A stretch of DNA of 64,000 nt, from NCBI GenBank assembly GCA_024516155.1, contig JAJJXM010000081.1, forward strand, positions 1-64,000. Reading direction: 5' to 3'. The notes under the pieces were generated by a model. It was given only the letters and a program-made list of their open reading frames with translations, had not been told where the DNA came from and made no database searches. Shown here piece after piece: positions 28,304 through 40,000 of the stretch (the stretch's first letter is position 1; every line of letters starts with the position of its first letter). The translations under genes were made by a program, and so were the position numbers. Origin of the DNA: Pyronema omphalodes (lineage: Eukaryota; Ascomycota; Pezizomycetes; Pezizales; Pyronemataceae).

Positions 28304-29978
28304 CTACGAGAGAGGTCCAGGCTTGTCTGGGTATTGCTGGTGAAACTCATCGACGGCCGTAACGTCTTCAAGGAATTCCTCTGGTTCCCATGTTGGCGTG
28401 TAGTTACCCTTCCATTTCACCAGGTACTGCAAGCGACCTCGTCTAACCCGGCTGTTGAGGATTTCGTCGACGAACCATACCACTTCACCATCGACAACAA
28501 CAGGCAGGGGAGGCGGTAGTATTTGTCCAGGCAACGGATCCGACTGGGCAGGGTTGAGTAGTGATACTGGAAACGTCTGGTGATGGTTCATGGTGCCGGG
28601 AATTTCAAGTTCGTATGCATGTGTGCCAATGGCTCTGACAACACGATACGGGCCGAGGTGCTTGTTTTCCAACTTCCGTGATTGGCATTCAGTGCGCAGG
28701 TTGCGAGCGTCTAACCAGACAAGATCGTTGGGTTTAAAGACAGGGGCTGGTACACGGGACCGGACGGCCGCTTCTGTATATTGTGCCTGGGCGTACTTCA
28801 TTTCCGAACCAAGAACGTCATGAATGTGTGACATTCTTTCTGCTACTAGTTTAGCGTTGATTTCATCTGGGTTATCGGTTCTGATATTGAGTTCGAAGGA
28901 GCACTTCAGGTGCCCGCCGTAGATTGCAAAGAACGGCGAGAGGGTAGTTGTATCGGATACTTGGTTTTTTGCTGCAAACTCAGCTAGGGACAAGTACTTT
29001 TTCCAGTCCTCCCGTAGGTAGGAGACGTAAGCTCGCAGATACTGTTCGGTGACGGCGTTTATGCATTCTGTTTGACCGTCTGTCTGGAGGTGGGATGCTG
29101 TGCTTGTTGCTGTTTCGATGCCCAGACAGAATGCAAGATATTTCCAGAAGTTGGCGATGAACTGTGGTCCTCGATCAGAGATAAGCACATCTGGCATGCC
29201 ATGTGATCGGAAAATGTTATCCACGAAGAGCTGAGCAAACCCTGGAGCTGTGATGGTCGTATGGCAAGGGATCAAGTGCCGTTGCTTCGTCAGTCGACAT
29301 ACAACTGCACAAATCGCATCGTATCCATGGGATGGAGGAAGGCCAGTGCTGAAGTCTACCGAAACGCTTTTCCAAGGTTGATATAGCACGGGCAGAGGTG
29401 GCAGGGTACCAAAGGCGGCGTGTCTTGTGGCTTTAGTACGTTTGCAGGTATGACAATTGTGTACAAACCGTTCTACATCAGTCCGCATTGATGGCCAGTA
29501 GTAGTTCCTGGAGAGAAGGTCGTGGGTCTTGGCGCGACCTGGATGTCCCATGGTAGGGGGGTCGTGGTGATCTCAGATGAGGCGGAGTCGGGGAGCGTCA
29601 TAGTCGGGGACGTATTGGCAGCCACGGTACATGAGTTGGCCCTGTTGTTTCGCGCAATCGGCAAGGGATATGTCTTTTGAATGTTGGACTCCATCATCAA
29701 GCATTTGCAGGACATGCTCCAGGAATGGGTCTGCCTTGTAACCTTCAGTGAACAACATTTCGAGCGAGGGATATTTCTCCTTTGGCGGTTTTTCGGCAGC
29801 AAGTTGAAGATTCTCAGGTAAGTTGTAGGGTCTTAAGACAGCTTGTTGGTTGGCTAATAGTCGTTCATCCCGTTCCTTTGGCAGGTCTCCAGACCTGAGA
29901 GTCAAGGCATCGGGTTTACCACCTGTGGTACAGGGCCGGTAGAAAATCTTGAAGTTGAAGCGTGTCAAAAATTCAGAC
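28304..29978 (-). pseudogene. pol: pol C-terminal part: RNase H end, integrase, chromodomain (GypE)
   Basis: Integrase HHCC (NCHTCKRTK) and core motifs SVDFSTGLP, LISDRGPQF and DGQTECINAV, where Cys replaces the usual Arg after the catalytic Glu. GPY module (LGPYRVVR) and chromodomain (VWFVDEILNSRVRRG to TWEPEEF) follow. A stop at 29573-29575 separates it from the RNase H end ([17 protein letters not shown]). It joins 53921-55781 across GypA-2. Confidence 0.87.
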
Positions 29979-30509
29979 TGTCATGGCACACGGCTGAAGA
30001 GCCGTTGTGTTGTTGCGTCACCATTGTGTTGTCGTTGTTGTTGCTGCCGTCGTGCCGTTGTCGTTGTGCCGTGTTGTGTTGTCGATGTGTTGTTGTGTGT
30101 GCCGTGCCGTTGTTGATGATTGATCGATTGATGATGGATGACGTACCACGAGCTGTAGAAGCTGTGGCGTCGTAGGTTGAATGATGGAGAACGGAAGCTG
30201 TTCGTGTAGCAATGTTGGATGACGGCCCAGTGACAGTGCTGGCCGCCCTTTGTACATAAGGAGGCTTGCCTCCCCGTCGTTGAGTTCTCCATCGAACGTC
30301 TTGTGTCTTTCCCTTGACCTTTAATAAGACTTCTCATCTCCAGACCCACGTCATTTTTGTCCTTGTCCCTGTTCTTGTCTAGTGTGCCGGCCGTCTGTCG
30401 TGTACTTCGGTTCTTGTCCTTCCGTACCCGTGTCCCGGAACCCACCTAGTCCCCCCCTGCCCGGTAGTGTTCAGTGTGTTCTTCAAATGTCCGTTCTTAG
30501 TCCCTGACA
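29979..30509 (+). repeat. 5' LTR of GypA-2 (531 bp)
   Basis: Begins TGTCATGGC (CpG lost) and ends CCTGACA. The LTR/primer-site pairing is eroded here (GTGCGTTCAATC against ATCGAACGT), with a T where a CpG is expected. Confidence 0.92.
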
Positions 30510-31270
30510 GTGCGTTCAATCTAAAATTCATTCGACCGACACGCATGAACCCAACCGGTTCTGCTTGGATACATACCTGGAAACAAGCCCTAGAGACTCA
30601 CACGCTAACCGAGACCTTGGGAATATCTAACCGATTCGCTGGCGCAGTCAGACGAGCCATCCGAAGAGCAGAAGATCACGGCTACCTTGTGGTCCGCTGG
30701 GAACTCAAGGATTAGAAGCTGTGGCGTCGCAGGTTGAATGATGCAGAACGGAAGCTGTTCGTGTAGCAATGTTGGATGACGGCCCAGTGACAGTGCTGGC
30801 CGCCCTTTGTACATAAGCAGGCTTGCCTCCCCGTCGTTGAGTTCTCCATCGAACGTCTTGTGTCTTTCCCTTGACCTTTAATAAGACTTCTCATCTCCAG
30901 ACCCACGTCATTTTTGTCCTTGTCCCTGTTCTTGTCTAGTGTGCCGGCCGTCTGTCGTGTACTTCGGTTCTTGTCCTTCCGTACCCGTGTCCCGGAACCC
31001 ACCTAGTCCCCCCCTGCCCGGTAGTGTTCAGTGTGTTCTTCAAATGTCCGTTCTTAGTCCCTGACAGTGCGTTCAATCTAAAATTCATTCGACCGACACG
31101 CATGAACCCAACCGGTTCTGCTTGGATACATACCTGGAAACAAGCCCTAGAGACTCACACGCTAACCGAGACCTTGGGAATATCTAACCGATTCGCTGGC
31201 GCAGTCAGACGAGCCATCCGAAGAGCAGAAGATCACGGCTACCTTGTGGTCCGCTGGGAACTCAAGGATT
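30157..31270 (+). repeat. 557-bp direct tandem duplication across the LTR/ORF0 junction
   Basis: 30157-30713 is repeated as 30714-31270 with only a few differences. The unit runs from AGAAGCTGTGG in the LTR to GGAACTCAAGGATT in ORF0. It creates a second LTR end, a second primer site and a truncated first ORF0. Confidence 0.9.
30545..30715 (+). pseudogene. Truncated first ORF0 copy (GypA-2)
   Basis: Starts MNPTGSAWIHTWKQALET and ends WELKD* where the tandem duplication joins back into LTR sequence. Confidence 0.7.
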
Positions 31271-31344
31271 ATACTTACCAGGAGTACGTCCGTGACACCA
31301 TCCGACTTAAGCCGATCCTCCGAGCCCGCCAACGTGCACGTTAA
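31102..31344 (+). CDS. ORF0, second copy (GypA-2)
   Basis: 80-residue frame, full length, with LGISNRFAGAVRRAIRRAE and YLVVRWELKDYTY. It overlaps the position where gag should start, but that gag ATG is GTG here (31334-31336). ORF0 has stayed open although gag lost its start. Confidence 0.6.
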   Translation: MNPTGSAWIHTWKQALETHTLTETLGISNRFAGAVRRAIRRAEDHGYLVVRWELKDYTYQEYVRDTIRLKPILRARQRAR

Positions 31345-31619
31345 AGTCATCGAGGAAGGGCATTGGCAGCAAATCGTCAACGCTGCTTCCATGACTCAGT
31401 TTCCAGATGGGCACGACCCGGTCACGTTCACCAAGCAGCTCGCTCAATCGATCCTAGGCGCCCAAGATCATCCCACAGGCTACATATTAAACGACCTCAC
31501 AGAGACCCCCGGCTCCCGCACCAGCACTCGAGTCTCCAGCCCTGTCACCTCCCGCACTCCGGAAGCCCCCACCCTTGCCCCCATTCCCCCCGTTGTTATT
31601 CAGACTAGGTCCGTTCAGG
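31334..31619 (+). pseudogene. gag: gag N-terminal part (GypA-2)
   Basis: HVKVIEEGHWQQIVNAASMT onward aligns with GypA-1 gag. The start codon has changed from ATG to GTG. It ends at VQVH, where GypB-2 is inserted; the rest is at 42318-43367. Confidence 0.85.
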
Positions 31620-31624
31620 TTCAC

Positions 31625-32880
31625 TGTCACACCCTATATTGTGTGAGTATAGAATAGGTAACATGTATAACATTATGAGAACATGGCAAACTCGACAGGA
31701 GAATGAATAATAAGGTTAGTATCCCGGGCCGGAACCCCCTGAGGAGCTCCAGCTAGCCACGTCACGTGATTCGTGACTTTCCGAAAGGACCTCACGAGGA
31801 TCCCGGCCCGAGGCGCCGCTACCTGTTATTCACTGTCAGTTTGGGAGGATCACAGATGGATGGGAACGAGTATCAACTTACCTCATGGGTGTCGACTTAC
31901 CCATGAGAAAACTACAGACGACGCTGATGGAGAACAGAAGACGACAGCGAAGGGACACCTCCTTATACTTGAGGTTGTGTTCCACCAAGCACGGCTACCA
32001 GAGGGCTTGCAAGAGAAGGGAATTCTCAGGAGCATGCAAGGCAGGCGAATAGGATCATCCGAGGTCTAAGTTGGACGGATAGTCGGCCAAGGAAGAAGGC
32101 AGAGTCTAGTCAGCCAACAGGAGTGGAGCGCAGGACAAGGGTCAAGATTGCATCAGCATGAGACGACGTTCTGCAGCAAGGAACACCACTCAGGGAAACT
32201 GTTGGACGGAACTGATATGACGCGACCTTAGGCCAATGACTACCAACTGCAAGATAAGACGGCGTTTGCGTACACACCAGGGTGTGGCTGCGCGCAAGTG
32301 CGCGCAGGTAGGGCAAATGACATCACCCAGGAATGTGACGGGGCAGTGCGCTCCGGTAGGGCATGGTACGCCTTATGATGTCAGATTCCTTCACTCGCAA
32401 TCGAGATTCTCTAGGGAGATCTATGATCAAGACGACTCATAAAATATATGACTCACATGTCATTATCAGAGGAGTCACTGCATTATGCGCTCAAGTGGAG
32501 TCACCCTCCACTAGGCGCTTAACCCCAATACCTGATTGGAAGGTGTGGTAGCACGGCAAGGAATGTCAAGGATTAATCTGACACGAAGGTCATCATGCAA
32601 GTGAGCAATTAATATAATTGCGCATGCAGCATGATGCGAGCCCTCAGCAGATTTGTCAAAGAATTGACTCACGTCTTATCTCCTAAGCTTAGTTTGGAAG
32701 TTGGTTTCCTTGGGAAGTCTGGGCGAACTTGTAGACGAAGGTCTATAAAAGACCCTAAGTCTTCCCACCGTCTCCTCCAGCATCAGCAACTTGATGTCTT
32801 GTTACGACGTTACCATTCTACACCAAATACCTCAGGACGAGACCCTTAAGTTTATTCGGCCTGTGATCGATTAGTTTACT
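31625..32880 (+). repeat. 5' LTR of GypB-2, upstream part
   Basis: TGTCACACCC start; TATAAAA at 32744-32750; CCTTAAGTTTAT (inferred mRNA 5' end) at 32844-32855; LINE target GATTAGTTTACT at 32869-32880. The 1.2-kb stretch holds no gene; the short open frames are shared by the 3' LTR and the GypB-1 LTR. Confidence 0.93.
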
Positions 32881-32962
32881 CTCGATCCAGTGCTCGCCCC
32901 CCTTTCTCCTCGTCTGTAGTTGCGCAGACTCCTCTCTTTATCTTGTTGAGAACATCTCCACC

Positions 32963-34360
32963 ATGTCTCAACGCAATCTCGACACTTTTAGCTTCAGGAA
33001 CACCGTTAACGTCGGGTCCCCTCCTCCACCTTCCTCCGAAAGATCCACACCGACACCTAGTGGAGCGCGCAAACGCCCCACTGTCCCACCTGCCGACAAC
33101 GAACCCAGACCAGCCACCCCCGGAGTGTCACTCGCCGAACCCGATCGCCAACTCCTCCTCCAGCTTTCCCTACAAGTCGAGCGAATGGAGAAAGCCCTGC
33201 TTTCTTCACAAGCCACCAGCACCAACCGCATACGCGAACTCGAAAAACAAGTCGCCTCCATTACGGCCGAGCTCCACCGTACGCGCCGACAACTCACCGC
33301 TACCCCTGCATCCCACATGCCACCGGGCAACAACACCGAAAGGGGAAGGTCCAACGTTCGGGCCCCCACCCCAGTCGCCCCCAAACCACAGCAACCAACC
33401 ACCGGTAACCTTACCTGGGCTGAACGCGTCTCCGCATCAGCCGAAGGCAAGGATCAACAATTCACAACCGTGTCGCGCAAACAGAAGAAGCAAACACCGG
33501 CCCCCATCATCCCGAAAGCCCTCCCCCGTATCGACAGGGAGATTATCATCACACTGGACAACCCAAAACTGACTAGGAGTCGAGGAGAAGAATCCACCAA
33601 CGTATTGATGGTCCTCAACAATGCCATAATGACGTCCGACGATATCCCTCTTCCTCCACTCACTCTTGCAAGGATCAATGACCACAACAAACTGGTATTA
33701 ACGACCAACCCTAACACCCCGGCCTCTGCATACGAACCATACCTGCAGATGTTCCTCAACAAAATTCACTGGTTGAAACCAATCTCCGGAACCAACAATA
33801 GCCGCTGGACTAAATTCCTAGTCCACAACATCCCAACCGCAGCCAATGGTGTAGGCGTGAAGAAGCTTATCGAATCAACCTACCCCACCCTCAAACTCAT
33901 GCAAGAGCCTCGCTGGCTAGTTCCAGATGACCGCCGCCTCAACAAACAAGCCTCCACCATGGTGATCGCCCTTAGCGGTATGGTCAACCTCAACCAAATC
34001 GGCACCAACACCCTCCTTCTCTGTAATCGCAAGTGCCGGATTACCGAATACTTCTCCTGGACACCAACCACCCAATGCCGGAACTGCCAGGTTTATGGCC
34101 ACCACACTTCCCTCTGCAAAGCGGAGAAACCCACCTGCGCTATTTGCGCCCAACCACACAGCACCAAGGACCACCAATGCCCTGTCCCCTCCTGTCGCGC
34201 CGGAAAATCCTGCACCCACCCACCTATGAAATGTGCTCTGTGCAGTGCTTCTCACCCAGCAACTGACCCCCTTTGCCCCGTACGGATTAGACACCTTCCG
34301 GCCGGTAAAGGCAAGGCCCCGGACACTGATAACGATGAGTCCATGGAGCGCGAGCTCTAA
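32963..34360 (+). CDS. ORF1 protein of Tad-S2 (intact, 465 aa)
   Basis: Starts MSQRNLDTFSFRNTV. It is the same length as Tad-S1 ORF1 and similar throughout, with scattered substitutions. Coiled-coil-like residues ~57-105, RRM-like centre, and zinc knuckle CRNCQVYGHHTSLC with further C/H pairs to residue ~450. As a Gag-like RNA-binding protein it would coat LINE RNA; RT and endonuclease would have to come from another LINE. No nonsense codon or frameshift is present. ATG at 32963 is the first in the element. Confidence 0.9.
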   Translation: MSQRNLDTFSFRNTVNVGSPPPPSSERSTPTPSGARKRPTVPPADNEPRPATPGVSLAEPDRQLLLQLSLQVERMEKALLSSQATSTNRIRELEKQVASITAELHRTRRQLTATPASHMPPGNNTERGRSNVRAPTPVAPKPQQPTTGNLTWAERVSASAEGKDQQFTTVSRKQKKQTPAPIIPKALPRIDREIIITLDNPKLTRSRGEESTNVLMVLNNAIMTSDDIPLPPLTLARINDHNKLVLTTNPNTPASAYEPYLQMFLNKIHWLKPISGTNNSRWTKFLVHNIPTAANGVGVKKLIESTYPTLKLMQEPRWLVPDDRRLNKQASTMVIALSGMVNLNQIGTNTLLLCNRKCRITEYFSWTPTTQCRNCQVYGHHTSLCKAEKPTCAICAQPHSTKDHQCPVPSCRAGKSCTHPPMKCALCSASHPATDPLCPVRIRHLPAGKGKAPDTDNDESMEREL

Positions 34361-34667
34361 TGACTACACAAATATCTTACCACACCTGTCAAACTCCTCA
34401 CTTGACCCGCGTAAAATCGTAGCATTTCCTTTGTTTGTTTTTGTTTTGAAGGGCTAGTTTAGGTTTCCTTTGTAGGGTTTATGTGTTTTGTTTTGTTTGT
34501 GCTTTTTCTGTTTGAAATACCCTGGGCATAGCCGGATCTCCTATACATAGTATTATAGGTCGCGCGGGTGGTTGTATCCCAGAACAACTGCGGTGTTGCA
34601 GGGTATGGGCATGAAGTAGGTGGAGCGCAATAGCCATAGTAGCTCTAGTCGCAATAAACAAAGATCA
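34361..34667 (+). other. Tad-S2 3' UTR and shared 3' tail
   Basis: Starts with TAATG and the short remnant MTTQISYHTCQ, comparable with MNNTTQMHTACVQ of Tad-L ORF2. It ends in a tail GAAGTAGGTGGAG... to ...AATAAACAAAGATCA. GGAGC...GCTCT in the tail can form a stem. No poly(A). Confidence 0.75.
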
Positions 34668-34679
34668 GATTAGTTTACT

Positions 34680-34780
34680 TCCTAGCTTCTTGGGAACTCT
34701 ATTAGTTGAATATCTTTCAAGCGAAGCACGAACTGATCGGAAAAGCCTCTCTATTGAAAGCCTCAATAGCCAGGTTCACA
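34680..34780 (+). repeat. 5' LTR of GypB-2, last 101 bp
   Basis: TCCTAGCTTCTTGGG to GGTTCACA, identical in extent to the end of the 3' LTR. Confidence 0.93.
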
Positions 34781-34782
34781 CT

Positions 34783-34794
34783 ATAAACTTAAGG
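34783..34794 (+). other. Self-priming primer-binding site (GypB-2)
   Basis: ATAAACTTAAGG, 2 nt inside the LTR, is the perfect 12-nt reverse complement of CCTTAAGTTTAT at 32844-32855 (and 42175-42186 in the 3' LTR). Confidence 0.7.
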
Positions 34795-34900
34795 CTCAAG
34801 CTACTAAGTTTACTTTTCGACACAATTACGGAAGACCCTCTTCTAGGGCAAGAAACACCATCACTCCTCAAAAAACTACAAACGAAAACTTCAATCTACA

Positions 34901-37089
34901 ATGGCCTCACGCAGACTTACCGGCGGTGCTGCCCACGACAATGGACTTGATGCGCCTATGGCTGATTCTGTCAGCATCACCCGTCCTCGTTCCTGGGAGG
35001 AAGTCACCTCTGTGGGACAACCAAGGGTTCAACATGGAACCACCCTTCACCTAGGCGATGTGCCACAGTGGGTTATTTTGATGATGGAAAGGATGACTTC
35101 GACCGAGGAGGACATTAAGAGATTGATGGAAGCAGCTGGAACAGGGGCTGCAATGAACGAAGAATTGCAACGGATGAAGGGACTCTATCAGGAGATGGCC
35201 CAGGGGATGCAGAAAGCTTACGACATCCTAGCAAAGAAGGGGAACCTTGACCAGGAGGTCAACCTTCAAACCGTTACCAGACTCGTTCAGGCCAGCAACG
35301 ACTTTGCCGGCCAAGTTTGGAGGACAATTGGCGAACTTGCCACCGACACCAAAACAAAAGAGGCAGCCAATCAAGCGGCTGCGGAAAGACTCAACCATGG
35401 CATTCAGACAACGAATGCCATCTTCGAAGCCTTTGCCCAGAGGCAACTACAAATCAACAAGGAAATCGAGGAATGGGCCTGCTTTAAAAATACAAAAGAT
35501 GCCATTCGGGAGCAAGATGATGAACAGAGGGATAGGCGGATTGCAGCTCTTTCTAGAGCTGAAGAGGTGCACCAGCAACGCCTGCTGGATTATGAGGAAC
35601 AGAGAGAGGAGGAAAAATTGGAGTTGGTAAACAAGGTTATTGGCCTTGTTATGTCAAAGATCCAGAAGAAGGAGCACTTCGATGCTAAGTCCCTAACTGA
35701 GGCTATGCATGAAGAAATGACTCCCAGACCTCCCTTACTTGGCAGGGCACCAGAGGTCCCCTTACCCCCATCGGTAGATGGATCTCCCGAAAATGTTGGA
35801 AGAAATGGTGGAAGAGGAAGTAAGCCCCCAGGAGGAGGACTACCGCCACCACCACCACCCCCATCTGATCCTTCGGACGGCGAGGACTCAGATGACTCAT
35901 ACATCAGAAAAGCGTTGGAAAGGAAGCGCCAGGAGCGCAAACAAAAGGCTCAACAAAAGAAGCCTGAGGCAAAGAATGCCACCGAGGCGTTCTTGGAGTC
36001 TCTGGTACTAAAATTGCAGCAATCTGGGGTCAACGAGCCGAGGAGACCAAAAATGCCTGAAATGAAGGCTCCTCAATATTTCTCTGGGAAGGACAAAAAT
36101 TTGTTTAGGGCTTGGTGGATGTCTGTGCAAGATTACATTGCGACATATGCCAAGGCTTTTCCAGATGAGGACGACCAGGTAAAATGGGTGGGTGCTTGCT
36201 TACTCACAAAGCTCTCAGTTGGCACCAGGAGCGGCGAAAATCGATCCAAAGACAAGGACTTAAGGACACATGGCAAGCTTTCTCAAGCTCAATTGAGACC
36301 AGATTTGAAGATAAGCGAGAAGCACAAAAAGATGTTAAAAGAATCACAGAACTCCAGTATGATGGAGATATTGAGGACTACATAACCAAATTGGAAGACC
36401 TAAACATGCGTGTGGGAGCAATTGGCCACATGTATCGAAACGTCATATGGGAGGCAATGACGCCCTCAATCAAAAAAATGGTATATCAGAGATTTGGAGG
36501 AATTCCAACAGACGATAAAGCAATGATTGATGCAGTTAAGGAAGCTGCTCATGTTGTGGAAAATTTGGAAGAGGAATTGAAGGGTCATAAGAAAAAGACT
36601 TTGGAAGTGCGGGAGGACCGCCATAAAGATCAAGGAAAACATAAGGAAACTGTGCGCCCAAAGGAGGTGCAGCACAAGGATAAATTTAAGGATAAAAAGG
36701 AGAAAAAGAGTTTTTCTGGGAAAAAGGACAAGAAGTCAATTTTTGCGTCAGGGAGGGAAGCTCTGCAGAATGTTCCTCAGAGCGAAATTGATAAACATAA
36801 GAAGGAAAAGGCTGACTGTTGGAGATGCGGGCGATCAGGACATAAGATGTTTGATTGTTACGCTAAGAAGACAGTTGGAGGAACAGAGCTCTCTGGTGAA
36901 GGAAAGGTTGCTTCCTCTGGCAAGAGGAAGAGAGACGATGATGATGATGGAAACAAAGGGCAGGAGAAGCCCAAGGAAACAAAAAAGACAAAGACCGCAG
37001 CATTGCGGCAGGATGAGGATGAAATAATGGAAGATGCTCGGCCCAGGATTTGGGAGATTGAGCAGAATGATGAGGAGTCGGATTTTTAA
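34901..37089 (+). pseudogene. gag: gag with one frameshift (GypB-2)
   Basis: ATG MASRRLTGGAAHDNGLDAP; long helical Glu/Gln-rich region; a poly-Pro linker; capsid-like core (FRAWWMSVQDYIATYAKAFP). A ~1-nt insertion near 36190 (KWVGACLLTK in place of KWVGSLFTHK) shifts the frame. The rest (36200-37089) holds NMRVGAIGHMYRNVIW, a Lys-rich stretch and a zinc knuckle CWRCGRSGHKMFDC. Apart from the shift it is complete. Pol is in the -1 frame. Confidence 0.88.
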
Positions 37090-40000
37090 GATCCTCTAGG
37101 GTTGCGTCACCTGAGGAGGAGCAATGTATATCTGACGCAGGAAAAATAATTTGTTCAGGAACAAAAAGGAAAATATCGGACAGCTTGGAGTCGACCAAGA
37201 CAAAACTTCGACGAACCGACAAAGGAACCTCTTCCAAAGGAACAAAAATGGAAGCTGTGGTTCCGCCCCATCACGGAAAAAGGCCAATAATCAACATGGT
37301 GTTGAATTGATCAAAGAACAAATTTCGAACGGTGCGAGTCCTACTTGATACAGGCTCCACCTCAGCTTTACTGGACAAAGGTTTTGTCCAAACTTACAAA
37401 ATTCCTACGGTGAAGAGAGACCAGCCTCTTCAAATACGCAACTTCAATAATGAGGTAGTTGCTGGAGCTGGAGAATTCTTTACAGTACCATTCATGCTGC
37501 AGCATAAACAACACTTTGCAGCCGAATCCTTCGAAGTCGCCCCTCTTGACAGCGACTGCCATGTCATCCTCCCTTATTGGTGGATGGCCAAACATCAACC
37601 TTGCAACATGTGGGGAGACAGCAATAACATCTCCTTCACAACTACACGTTGCATCGAACATTGTACTAAGGCTCAGGCCAGTACATTTTCACTCAAGGTC
37701 GACCGGCGCGTACTCAACCATCCTGAGGCCTCAGTAATAGGCCATATTTCAGCTGTTGCCACTAAGGAGGAATTATCAGAAGCACTTCAACAAGTCCCTG
37801 AGAAATTCCGTAAGTGGATTAACATAATGACAAAGGAAGCCGCCGACAAGCTTCCAGAACACAAGCCCTACGACCACGCCATAGACTTGAAGGAGGGGGA
37901 AACTCCTCCTTGGGGACCAGTCTATGCGCTCAATGAAGTCGAGCTGGAAACTCTGAGAGAATGGCTAAAAGAGATGCTAAGGACAGGCAAGATTCGACCA
38001 TCTAAATCTCCTGCTGCAGCACCAATTCTCTTTGTGCCAAAACCCCATGGGCGAGGTTTGAGGCTTTGTGTTGATTACAGGGGGATCAATAAAATAACCA
38101 TAGCAAATCGCTACCCCCTCCCTCTTATGTCTGAATTACAAGACAGAGTAAGAGGAGCCAAGTTCTTCACGAAAATGGATTTGAAGAACGGCTATCATTT
38201 GATTAGGATCAAAGAAGGCGATGAATGGAAAACAGCCTTCAGATGCAGGTACGGGCTTTATGAGTTTTTGGTTATGCCCTTTGGATTAAGCAATGCACCG
38301 GCCACATTCCAAGATATGATGAATCATATCTTTAGGGACATGTTGGATCAGGGAGTAATTGCTTATATTGATGATGTTCTGATTTACGCGGAAACGGAGG
38401 AGGAACATGATAAATTGGTTAAAGAAGTCTTGAAAAGACTGGAAGACAATGGGCTGGTGATATCTCCGGAGAAATGTGTTTGGGGGACAAACAAAGTGGA
38501 ATTTTTGGGGTATATCATAAGCGAAGAAGGAATAGAAATGGCAAAGGATAAAGTGGAAACCGTCCTGGTTTGGGAACCTCCTAAATCCCTGAAAGAGACA
38601 CAAGGCTTTTTCGGATTTGCAAACTTCTATCGCCGGTTCATAAAGGACTTCTCAAGAATTTGTCGTCCTCTTACTGAATCAACCAAGGGCGATCCGAAGA
38701 AGTGGGAATGGACTGTTGCCATGGAATTGGCATTTGACGAATTAAAGCAGAGGTTCACGAAAGCGCCAATACTGGGTCATTTTGATCCGAAGAAGGTTTG
38801 CACCGTTGAAACTGATGCCTCTGACTTTGCCTTAGGCGCAGTCCTATCTCAGAAAGGAGAGGACGGAAAGCTGCACCCTATTGCTTTTCACTCCAGGAAA
38901 TTCACTCCGGCAGAAATCAACTACGAAATCCATGATAAAGAGCTTTTAGCTATCGTGGATTCGTTTAAAATATGGAGAAGATACTTGGAGGGAGCAATGC
39001 ACACAGTTCAGGTATTCAGCGACCATCAAAATTTGGAGTACTTCACCACAACAAAAGTACTCAATCGTCGCCAAGCAAGGTGGGCTCAAGAACTTGCTGG
39101 TATTGACTTTAAGATTTTTTACAGACCTGGAAGTAAGAATGGGAAGCCATATGCATTGTCAAGGCGTCCGGAGTTCCGCCCTGAAAAGGGGGGAGGTGAG
39201 GATCAGCCGATTACGACTATCCTCCATAAAGAACATTTTGCATCAATTTCAGCAATCAGTAGTGGAGGAGAAGGAACGTCATTCATTGTTTCTTCGGCAC
39301 GGCTTAACTCAATTCCTTCTGTTAAATGGTCTGGACAATTTTTAAGAATGGTTAAAGAGGCTGGAGAACTGGACGAAAATTATAAAAAAGCAGCAAACAA
39401 AATAAAGGATCCACTAACGATAGATGATGGCATAATCTATCGAAAAGAGAAGTTATGGGTGCCAAAGGATTTAGTCAACATGGTCCTGGAATCAGAGCAC
39501 GACTCGAAAATTGCCGGACACTTTGGTCAGGATAAGACCATTGAATTAATACGAAGAAACTTTTGGTGGCCAAAGATGGACGAACAAATAATTGAATATA
39601 TACAGAGCTGTTTGGAATGTCAAAAGGACAAGACGGCCAGGCACCTTAAGTATGGAATGTTGCAACCTTTGGAACTAACATATGCCCCATGGCAATCTAT
39701 TGCTATGGATTTCATTACCGACCTTCCGGAATCAAATGGGTGTGATCAACTATGGGTTATAGTTGATCGATTTACAAAAATGGCACACTTCATTCCTTTA
39801 CAGAAAGACGGCAAGACAACTGCAGACCTTGTCAGGATTTTCGCAAAGGAGATATGGAAACTACATGGCCTACCCAAGGATATTGTGTCGGACAGAGACT
39901 CCAGGTTTACAAGCACCACCTGGAAAGCATTTCTTGGAACCCTAGGAATTGAACCAAGAATGTCGACAGCCTTCCACCCACAAACAGATGGACAAACGGA

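Larger units (their letters stand above)
32881..34667 (+). mobile_element. Tad-S2, ORF1-only short LINE (1787 bp)
   Basis: 12-bp TSD GATTAGTTTACT at 32869-32880 and 34668-34679. Intact ORF1 is followed by a TAATG, a ~20-codon ORF2 remnant and a 3' UTR. The final ~62 nt match Tad-L. It is inserted in the sense orientation of the LTR. The uninterrupted site is visible in the 3' LTR (42200-42211). Confidence 0.95.
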
